A stretch of 8,874 nucleotides of DNA from Actinomycetota bacterium (GTDB lineage: Bacteria > Actinomycetota > Humimicrobiia > Humimicrobiales > Humimicrobiaceae), in NCBI GenBank assembly GCA_023488645.1, contig JAMDDL010000195.1:1-8874 (forward strand), given 5' to 3'. The notes under the pieces were generated by a model. The model was not told the origin of the DNA, made no database searches, and was given only the letters and a program-made list of their open reading frames with translations. The position numbers were made by a program, and so were the translations under genes. This document shows positions 1-6,268 of the stretch, in pieces; position 1 is the first letter of the stretch, and each line of letters starts with the position of its first letter.

Positions 1-119
1 AGCTCACTTGGTCTTAAACAGTGACTTAAAAGAAGAATTCTGTCCTTAAAATCAATATCGTCTATATTTTTTAAAATTTTTTTATTTTTTACAGTATTTT
101 TTTTGCAGTGACCGGTCAT
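1..119 (-). CDS. Partial DUF116-like protein, N-terminal 39 codons only
   Basis: An open frame starts at an ATG (119-117), 17 nt downstream of the shc stop, and stays open to the left edge, so only the first 39 codons are visible. The N-terminus is short and Lys/Asn-rich, with a Cys at residue 5. It is followed by a stretch ending DRILLLSHCLRPSE. That 'LLLxHCLR' segment resembles, from memory, the start of the Cys-rich core of DUF116 proteins, a family of unknown biochemical role that often has further Cys motifs downstream. I see no convincing Shine-Dalgarno sequence, so translation may depend on coupling to shc. Strand, spacing and codon use match the operon, which argues that it is the next gene and not a chance frame. 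Family assignment rests on about 14 residues and needs the sequence beyond the edge. No function can be stated. Confidence 0.6.
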   Translation of the reverse strand, partial: MTGHCKKNTVKNKKILKNIDDIDFKDRILLLSHCLRPSE

Positions 120-136
120 TTTATTTTACCATATTT

Positions 137-2059
137 TTATTTTTTAAATTTATTTCTGTATTTTAATAATGCTATCAAAGGAAAATAATCCTTATAAAGC
201 CCGTATTTCAGATAAAAAGCCCCTGGAAAACCTCCGCCCGTATAATAATTTTCATCCCAGCTTCCATTTTTATTCTGACTGTTAATCAGAAAGTCAATGC
301 CTTTTTCTGCATATGGATTATCTTTATCAGATGCCAGTAATCCTGTAACTGCCCATGCTGTTTGAGATGCTGTACTTTCATAAAGAGGGGTATATTCTCC
401 GGCCTCATAGGATGTGCAGCTTTCCCCCCAGCCTCCATCCTTATTCTGGCAGTTTTCAAGCCAGAATAGTGCTTTTCTGACTGCAGAATTTAGTGACAGG
501 CTGGAAAAATCATTAAATAATTTTAAGGATTCCGCAGCCTGAAGGACCTTGCATGTACCATAAATGTAATTAACACCCCATCTGCCGTACCAGCTTCCAT
601 TCTTTTCCTGATTTTTTATTAAATATTTAAGAGCCTTTTTAACAGGTTTGAAATTTTTTGAATATCCCAGTTGTCCAAGTACGGTAAGCACATGGCCGGT
701 AATATCAGGACTTCCAAAATCAAGAGGGGTGATAAAATCTGCATAAGGAATATGCCTGAGCAGTTTTTTATTATTGTTTTTATCAAAAGCTGCCCAACTG
801 CCGTCACTGTTCTGCATATTAATAACCCAGTTAATTCCTGATTGTACAGCTTCATTTTTATTGTGATTATCATCAAAATCAATTAAATTAAGTGCATAAC
901 ACACTATGGCAGTATCGTCTATATCAGGATAAAAATCATTATAAAACTCGAATGACCAGCAGCCGGAATTTACATTGGGATTTTTTATCTTCCAGTCTCC
1001 GTTAATTTTTACCTGTTTTTTTAAAAGCCAGTTTGCTCCTTTTTTTAAAGCAGAATAATTTCCATTAATTCCTGATTTTGCAAGAGCAATTAAGGACCAT
1101 GCGGTATCCCATACCGGAGATGTTGCAGGTTGAAGAATAATGATTTTTTCATCGCTCATTACAAAGTCATCCAGACCTTTAAGACCCTTTTTAATTGCAG
1201 AATGATCATTTGTATAGCCGAGACATTTTAATGCTATCAGCGAGAAAAGCCATGGCAGCATTATACCGCCCCAACTGCCGTCCTGCTCCTGATGTTCAAG
1301 TATCCAGTTTTCTACTTTTTTTAAAGCATTTTTTCTGCCTGGTTTTACTTTTAAAGGAGTTTTTTCCCATAATTTAATTGCCTTATCAAGAATAATAAAA
1401 ATTGACTCCAGATTTAAAATATTTTTACTCCTGGCAGCTTCCCCGCAAAAAATATTTTTTTTATCTCTGTATAACTCAAAAATATTTTCATCCGTACTTA
1501 TTTCATATACCGGCTGCAGTGTAAGAATGATACTGAAAGCCATAATGGTTGCTCTTGTCCAGCTTGCAAAATCATAAATATTTATGAAAAATTTGTTTGG
1601 CAGAAAAATTATCTCAGGCGGAATTGAAGGTAAATATTTCCAGGGATACTGACCAAATAAGGCCAGTATTATTTTAGTGTAAGTATTTGTATTTTCAATT
1701 CCACCGCCGGCAAGAATAAAATTGCTGGCTTTTTGCATGAATTCTTTTTGCGGAGACGCTCCTGTCATCTTTAAACAGAAATATGACTGCACGGTAACAT
1801 CAAGACTTCCCGGACCTTTCCAGTAAAGGCTCCATGATCCGTCATTATTTTGTCTTTCCAACAGGTAATTATATGCTTTCTTCTCTTTTTCAATATCTTT
1901 TATACCTAAAAATCTTAAAAGCGGTATAAAACCTGCAACCACACTGACATCAGCTTCAAGGATTCCTGCCCAGTATCCTTCATTTTGCTGCAGCGACAGT
2001 AAATGATTTTGAGCATCAGATATACAGCAGTCCAATTTTTTTAAATCAATTTTTGACAT
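137..2059 (-). CDS. shc: Squalene-hopene cyclase
   Basis: This class II terpene cyclase converts squalene into the pentacyclic hopene/hopanol skeleton at the membrane surface. The chosen 640-aa product matches the usual 630-680 aa. Residues 379-382 are DIDD, the protonating DxDD motif, and His456 sits where the acid's partner His is expected (offset +5 from Alicyclobacillus D374/H451 for both). Several QW repeats are visible (e.g. QNNDGSW, QEQDGSW, QNSDGSW, QNKDGGW). The C-terminus carries the family's GGFPGAFYLKYGLY and YFPL segments. A longer frame begins at a TTG (2155), but the ATG at 2059 is preferred because AAGGAG lies 7 nt upstream; the ATG at 2065 would be only 1 nt from it. This start overlaps the 3' end of hpnA by 14 nt. 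Oddly, the polar residues that bind the 'back' water cluster in the Alicyclobacillus enzyme are nearly all replaced (see findings). A cyclase for another linear terpene is possible but less likely beside hpnH and hpnA. Confidence 0.94.
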   Translation of the reverse strand: MSKIDLKKLDCCISDAQNHLLSLQQNEGYWAGILEADVSVVAGFIPLLRFLGIKDIEKEKKAYNYLLERQNNDGSWSLYWKGPGSLDVTVQSYFCLKMTGASPQKEFMQKASNFILAGGGIENTNTYTKIILALFGQYPWKYLPSIPPEIIFLPNKFFINIYDFASWTRATIMAFSIILTLQPVYEISTDENIFELYRDKKNIFCGEAARSKNILNLESIFIILDKAIKLWEKTPLKVKPGRKNALKKVENWILEHQEQDGSWGGIMLPWLFSLIALKCLGYTNDHSAIKKGLKGLDDFVMSDEKIIILQPATSPVWDTAWSLIALAKSGINGNYSALKKGANWLLKKQVKINGDWKIKNPNVNSGCWSFEFYNDFYPDIDDTAIVCYALNLIDFDDNHNKNEAVQSGINWVINMQNSDGSWAAFDKNNNKKLLRHIPYADFITPLDFGSPDITGHVLTVLGQLGYSKNFKPVKKALKYLIKNQEKNGSWYGRWGVNYIYGTCKVLQAAESLKLFNDFSSLSLNSAVRKALFWLENCQNKDGGWGESCTSYEAGEYTPLYESTASQTAWAVTGLLASDKDNPYAEKGIDFLINSQNKNGSWDENYYTGGGFPGAFYLKYGLYKDYFPLIALLKYRNKFKK

Positions 2060-3065
2060 ATCCATTCTCCTTAAACCATTTAACAGCCTTTTTAAATGAC
2101 AGTTCCACAGGAGTAAGATTAATCCCGAGCTTCCGGATATCTTCGGTACAATCAAAGAATCTGTAATGATAAGCAGTTTTAACAGCAGCCAGAGGGATTT
2201 TCGGGTGTCTTCTTAAAATTTTTCCTGAAAAAAATTCATCCATATATCCAAGTGTTTTTGCGGTCCACAGCGGAATTTCAATTTTTGGAGCATTTATTTT
2301 TGTAATTTGCTCAAGAATTTCAAATATTTCCTTAAGTGTTAAATTTTTATTTCCAATAACATATCTTGTGCCTGGCTCACATTTTTGAAATGCAAGAACA
2401 TGACCAAGGGCAACATCTTCCACATCAACTATGTTAAGACCCGTGTTTACATAAGCAGGCATTTTTTTATTTATAAAGTCAAGGATAATCCTTCCGGTCG
2501 GGGTAGGTTTAACATCTCCAGGTCCTATAGGAGTGGTTGGATTTATTATTATTACAGGTAATTTTTTTTCAATCATCTTTAAAACTTCAAGTTCTGCAAG
2601 GACTTTTGATTTCTTGTAGTCACCGGAAACACTGCTGATGTCATTTATTTCATAATGGTTTATTCCGGAATTGTTTTTATGGATTATATTGCCGGGTTTA
2701 ATCTGAGGCAGCTTAATGGTTGATTCACTGCTTGTATATATTATTTTTTCAACTCCTGCTTTAATAGCTGCATTAATTATGTTTTTTGTTCCTTCAACGT
2801 TTACCTCATAAAAACTGGAGGGATTTTTTGCCCAGAAGGAATAATTTGCTGCGGCATGAAATAAGCCTTTGCAGCCTCTTAATGCTTCTTGAAGAGAGCT
2901 TTTATCGCAAATATCGCCATATGAAATTTTAACCGGTAACTTATCTATATTTAAAGTATTGCTGTTTTTTCTTACCAGTACATTAACTTCAAAATCATTT
3001 TCAACAAGTTTACGCGCAATATTTCCACCGATAAAACCGGTTGCACCTGTGACTAAAACTTTCAT
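2046..3065 (-). CDS. hpnA: HpnA-like hopanoid-associated NAD-dependent epimerase/dehydratase
   Basis: This 339-aa protein belongs to the extended short-chain dehydrogenase/reductase (sugar epimerase) superfamily. A Rossmann GATGFIG motif (residues 7-13) binds NAD(P). The catalytic pair is Tyr150/Lys154 in GDYKKSK, following a TSSES segment near 111-115. The central NPTTPIGPGDVKPTPTGR block and the later MPAYVNTGLNIVDVEDVALGH block are the signature by which I recognise HpnA, the 'hopanoid-associated sugar epimerase'. Its exact substrate is not established; the usual proposal is a role in tailoring the sugar-derived side chain of extended hopanoids. The start ATG overlaps the hpnH stop as ATGA (4 nt), with AGG about 9 nt upstream, so the two are probably translationally coupled. 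The 3' end contains the ribosome-binding site of shc. Length is normal and nothing appears broken. Confidence 0.88.
   Translation of the reverse strand: MKVLVTGATGFIGGNIARKLVENDFEVNVLVRKNSNTLNIDKLPVKISYGDICDKSSLQEALRGCKGLFHAAANYSFWAKNPSSFYEVNVEGTKNIINAAIKAGVEKIIYTSSESTIKLPQIKPGNIIHKNNSGINHYEINDISSVSGDYKKSKVLAELEVLKMIEKKLPVIIINPTTPIGPGDVKPTPTGRIILDFINKKMPAYVNTGLNIVDVEDVALGHVLAFQKCEPGTRYVIGNKNLTLKEIFEILEQITKINAPKIEIPLWTAKTLGYMDEFFSGKILRRHPKIPLAAVKTAYHYRFFDCTEDIRKLGINLTPVELSFKKAVKWFKENGYVKN
2067..2072 (-). promoter_or_regulatory. Shine-Dalgarno site of shc, inside hpnA
   Basis: The minus strand reads AAGGAG here, 7 nt before the ATG at 2059. It lies within the last codons of hpnA (Lys-Glu of WFKENGYVKN), so ribosomes finishing hpnA pass directly over the shc start. 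This decides the shc start and suggests translational coupling. Confidence 0.8.
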
Positions 3066-4066
3066 TTTACTTTACCTGTAAAACTCCATTTTAATATTTT
3101 GGCAAGATCCTTTATTCTTAAACTCATTATTGAACTTGCTTCAAAACCGCTATGCATCATGCAGTTTTCACACCTTTTATCTTTTCCCGCAACGTATTTT
3201 TCCCAATCAGTATTTTGCAGCAATTCAGCATATGTAGGGTAATGGCTGTCAGTTATCAGATAACACGGGCTTTTCCACCCCTTGGGATTAAAAGCAGGAT
3301 TTGCCCATGGAGTACACTGCAGGTTACGTTTTCCTGTTAAAAATTCCCAATAAAGTGGAGTATTGTATACTTTTGTACCATTTAAATTATTGTAAATTTC
3401 TTTAAAAATTTTATAAATACTCATTTTATCCATGAACAATTCATTTTCAACATGCTCATAACTGAAAGCAGGGGAAACCATGATGCTTTGCACTCCTGTC
3501 TTCATCAGAAAAGTAAATAAATTTAATATTTCCCTTGCATCTGAATTTTTATAAATTGTAGTATTTGTTCTTACTTTAAAATTAAGACTTACAGCCTTAT
3601 TTATTGCTTCCATTGCTCTTGAAAAAACATTTTTATTTCCTGACAGGCTGTCATGATTTTCAAACAGACCGTCAATATGTACAACAATACTTAATTCATT
3701 TGAGGGCGCTATGTCATCAAGAAAATCCTTTAGAAGCAAGCCATTTGTGCATAAATAAACAAAATATTTTTTTTCGAGCAAGGAATTTATAATTTCATTT
3801 ATTTGCGGATGAAGCAGGGGTTCACCACCCGTAATTGAAACAACCGGAGCTTGTGCCTGCCTTGCGGCATCCATGCATTCTTCAAGTGACAATTGTTTAT
3901 CTAAAATATCCTTATATTCCCTTATCTTTCCGCAGCCGCTGCAGCTTAGATTGCATTTAAATAAAGGCTCAAGCATAAGAACGTATGGAAATTTATAATT
4001 TCTCTTAAGACGGTTTATAAATATATGCCTCATCATTTTTAATGATAGCTTGGGAGAATAAATCAA
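3062..4066 (-). CDS. hpnH: Radical SAM adenosylhopane synthase HpnH
   Basis: HpnH uses a [4Fe-4S] cluster and S-adenosylmethionine to attach a 5'-deoxyadenosyl group to diploptene, giving adenosylhopane, the first step to extended C35 hopanoids. The 334-aa product has the radical SAM CxxxCxxC motif at Cys38/Cys42/Cys45, set in LEPLFKCNLSCSGCGK, followed by TGGEP (79-83). The C-terminal part matches the HpnH type: CTPWANP with Cys251, then Cys268, then CENC (Cys299/Cys302). The start codon is TTG. It is supported by AAGGAAGG 6 nt upstream and by the N-terminal extension that HpnH proteins normally have before the cluster motif. The gene begins one base after the fni stop and overlaps hpnA by 4 nt. 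One oddity is Ser306 in MMHSGFE, where I recall Cys in most homologues (HCGYE). Confidence 0.93.
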   Translation of the reverse strand: MIYSPKLSLKMMRHIFINRLKRNYKFPYVLMLEPLFKCNLSCSGCGKIREYKDILDKQLSLEECMDAARQAQAPVVSITGGEPLLHPQINEIINSLLEKKYFVYLCTNGLLLKDFLDDIAPSNELSIVVHIDGLFENHDSLSGNKNVFSRAMEAINKAVSLNFKVRTNTTIYKNSDAREILNLFTFLMKTGVQSIMVSPAFSYEHVENELFMDKMSIYKIFKEIYNNLNGTKVYNTPLYWEFLTGKRNLQCTPWANPAFNPKGWKSPCYLITDSHYPTYAELLQNTDWEKYVAGKDKRCENCMMHSGFEASSIMSLRIKDLAKILKWSFTGKVK

Positions 4067-4067
4067 A

Positions 4068-5165
4068 TTATGCCTTCCTTTTCAGATACCTTGTATTTTT
4101 TAATTCATTTATGTTGCGTGCTTCAATTCCAAACATTGCAATTTTTAAACCCGTCTCTATTTCCTGAATATAATCAATGCATCTCCGGACAGATATCTGT
4201 ATATTTTTAAGAACCGGAAGCCCTATTGCGGCAATATCTGCTCCAAGTGCTATTGCTTTTGCAACATCAATGCCGCTTCTGATTCCACCGCTTGCAAAAA
4301 TAACAATTTTATTATTATTTGTACCATTGCACTTTGAGACTGCTTCTTTTATCATTTTTATGCTTTCAGCAGTAGGAATTCCCCACTCAGAAAAGCTGTC
4401 TGCAATATTTTTTAAAACTTTGCTGTCTGATCTGAACTTTTCAACTTCAATCCATGAAGTTCCTCCTGCGCCACCGGCATCAATTCCGCTTACCCCGGCT
4501 TTAACCAGTTTTACAGCAGTATCGGCAGAGATACCAAAACCAACTTCGCGCACAACAACCGGATAATGTGAAGATTTGCAGATTTCTTCAATTTTAGCGG
4601 CAAGGTTTTTAAAATTATGATTTCCCCCTGACTGAAATGCTTCCTGAAGAGAATTTAAATGAAGAATTATGCCATCTGCATCTATCATATTTATTGCTCT
4701 TGAGCATTCATTTATTCCAAAGCCGTAATTTAGCTGAACAGCGCCCAGATTGGCAAACAAAAGGATATCAGGAGCAATTTCTCTTACCTGATAAGTTTTC
4801 TCATTTCCGGTATTTTCAATGCCTGCTCTTTGTGAACCTACCCCCATAGCTATCCGGCATATTCCTGCCACCTTTGCCAGATTTCTGTTAATTTCTTCAG
4901 CAGCCTTTATCCCGCCTACAAGAGGGGAGATCATCAGGGGCAGTTTTAATTTTTTTCCAAAAACTTCGGTTGAGGTGTCAATGTCATTTAAATCTGTTTC
5001 GGGAAGAGCCTGATGGATAAAATTATAATCTTCAAACCCTGAATTTATCTTTTTGAAGCTTACATCCTGATTTAATGCTATAAAAAGATGCTCTTCTTTT
5101 CTTTTGCTATTTGAATTATGGGGTTCCGTTTTTTTAGTTATGTTTTTTTCCTTAAATAAGGCCAT
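4068..5165 (-). CDS. fni: Type 2 isopentenyl-diphosphate delta-isomerase (FMN-dependent)
   Basis: This cytosolic flavoenzyme interconverts isopentenyl and dimethylallyl diphosphate, providing the starter unit for prenyl chain growth. The 365-aa product shows the N-terminal RKEEHL motif (22-27) and the flavin-side ISPLVGG and GVGSQR segments. It also has HLNSLQEAFQ (169-178) with the catalytic/metal-binding Asn-x-x-Gln-Glu, then VVREVGFG, GGAGGTSW and ASGGIRSG for substrate and FMN phosphate binding. These identify the type 2 enzyme and not the unrelated Nudix type 1. The segment after LQEAFQ reads SGGN where most relatives have PEGD (see findings). The start ATG lacks a clear Shine-Dalgarno sequence. 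A 35-nt gap separates it from the upstream prenyl synthase, and one base separates it from hpnH. Type 2 isomerases occur with either MVA or MEP pathways; the enzyme is required in the former and optional in the latter. Confidence 0.94.
   Translation of the reverse strand: MALFKEKNITKKTEPHNSNSKRKEEHLFIALNQDVSFKKINSGFEDYNFIHQALPETDLNDIDTSTEVFGKKLKLPLMISPLVGGIKAAEEINRNLAKVAGICRIAMGVGSQRAGIENTGNEKTYQVREIAPDILLFANLGAVQLNYGFGINECSRAINMIDADGIILHLNSLQEAFQSGGNHNFKNLAAKIEEICKSSHYPVVVREVGFGISADTAVKLVKAGVSGIDAGGAGGTSWIEVEKFRSDSKVLKNIADSFSEWGIPTAESIKMIKEAVSKCNGTNNNKIVIFASGGIRSGIDVAKAIALGADIAAIGLPVLKNIQISVRRCIDYIQEIETGLKIAMFGIEARNINELKNTRYLKRKA
4073..4080 (-). promoter_or_regulatory. Shine-Dalgarno site supporting the TTG start of hpnH
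   Basis: The minus strand reads AAGGAAGG within the final codons of fni (Lys-Arg-Lys), ending 6 nt before the TTG at 4066. The nearest downstream ATGs, codons 11 and 12 of hpnH, have no comparable site, so TTG is the likely start. Confidence 0.7.
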
Positions 5166-5200
5166 TTTTTTGCATGGAGTATTATTGTATAAAATAATAT

Positions 5201-6250
5201 TTAAAAATCCCGGTTTACAAGAAAATTTGATATTTCCTTAAAATGCATTATTTTTTCAGCTTTTACCGGAAGTTTTTTAATTTCAGCCAGAGCCAGATCA
5301 TAAAATTCCTGCGCTTTTGTTTCGCTGACTTTCCTTATATTTAAATTATTTAAAATCTCAAGTATCTTTTCTATATCTGAATCCAAAATTTGATCCTTGC
5401 TGTAAATTTCAAGAAAATTCTGTTTTGAAATACTGTCAGCATTTGACAGAACATAAACAACAGGAAAAGATTTTTTTTTCTTTCTTAGATCATTCCCACT
5501 TGGCTTACCTGTTTTTTTGTCATTTCCCCAGATTCCAAGAATGTCATCCCTTATTTGAAATGCAAGCCCTAAATATTTTCCGAAATTTTTAAACGGATTA
5601 ATTTTTGAAAAATCCATTACTGTAACGGCACCTATTTGAAGTGCGCATTCAATTAATGCAGCAGTTTTTCTTTCTATCATCTTAAGATAATCAGCAGTAT
5701 TGACATCAGGTTTAGCTTCAAAATCTATATCCAGAAACTGACCTTCAAGCATGCGAAGGCAGCTTTCGTCAAGGATTTTTAAAACTTCAATCAGTTTATC
5801 AGCAGCAATATTATTTTTTTTAAGATTGATCACAGACAGATTTGCAAGGGTTTTCATGGCACTTCCTACATTTATTGCCTGCGGCTTTCCCCATATTTTC
5901 CATACGGTCGGTCTGTGTCTCCTTATCTCATCATCATCCTGAATATCATCATGAACAAGAGAAAAATTATGTATAAGTTCTATTGCAGCAGCGACAGGAA
6001 GTGCTATTTTAAAATCACCGCATATGGATTCGCAGGAAAGCAGGGTAAGAGTAGCTCTAAGGTATTTTCCGCCATTGGATGTTATTTTTGCTCCTGTCTC
6101 ATCAGCCCAGCCCATATGATAAGACATCATTTCGTAAAGAGCTGCCTTACGCTTTGAAATATTTAACAGTTCCGTATTGCAAAGCAGAGATTTTATTTCT
6201 TTTTCTATATAAGGTTTATATGTCTCAAAAATTTCCGGTAACTGCGTCAT
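5201..6250 (-). CDS. Trans-isoprenyl diphosphate synthase (FPP/GGPP synthase type)
   Basis: This 349-aa all-helical enzyme condenses IPP with allylic diphosphates to make C15 or longer chains. The first Asp-rich motif is DDIQDDD at 101-107, followed by RRHRPT. The second is FQIRDDILGIWG around 231-242, with Asp235/Asp236 but Gly239 where the classical third Asp would be. TGKPSGNDLRKKKKSFP and the conserved Lys195-Thr196 complete the signature. The first motif lacks the two-residue insertion of typical bacterial FPP synthases, and Phe96 lies five residues before it, so chain length cannot be read safely. In this operon FPP for squalene is the natural expectation, but GGPP is possible. The gene starts 18 nt after the oxidoreductase stop without an obvious Shine-Dalgarno sequence, which suggests coupling or a weak start. 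The DDxxG variant with IWG is, as I recall, typical of a subfamily and probably does not mean inactivity. Confidence 0.93.
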   Translation of the reverse strand: MTQLPEIFETYKPYIEKEIKSLLCNTELLNISKRKAALYEMMSYHMGWADETGAKITSNGGKYLRATLTLLSCESICGDFKIALPVAAAIELIHNFSLVHDDIQDDDEIRRHRPTVWKIWGKPQAINVGSAMKTLANLSVINLKKNNIAADKLIEVLKILDESCLRMLEGQFLDIDFEAKPDVNTADYLKMIERKTAALIECALQIGAVTVMDFSKINPFKNFGKYLGLAFQIRDDILGIWGNDKKTGKPSGNDLRKKKKSFPVVYVLSNADSISKQNFLEIYSKDQILDSDIEKILEILNNLNIRKVSETKAQEFYDLALAEIKKLPVKAEKIMHFKEISNFLVNRDF

Positions 6251-6268
6251 TGTTAAATAATTAAAAAT

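Noticed and set aside
2060..2155. N-terminal extension of the cyclase frame back to 2155
   Set aside because: It begins at a TTG without a ribosome-binding site, overlaps hpnA by 110 nt and has no similarity to cyclase N-termini; AAGGAG fits the ATG at 2059.
4177..4566. 129-codon plus-strand frame opposite fni
   Set aside because: It is antisense to a well-conserved gene, has no ribosome-binding site, and its composition mirrors the opposite strand's codons.
5180..5199. TATTATT/AATAATA stem between the prenyl synthase and fni genes
   Set aside because: It is seven A:T pairs only, without a T-tract in the transcribed direction; too weak for a terminator and expected by chance in this composition.
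5166..5228. Possible internal promoter before fni (TTGTAA with TATTAT)
   Set aside because: Box spacing of 15 nt is poor and similar A/T words occur everywhere in the window.
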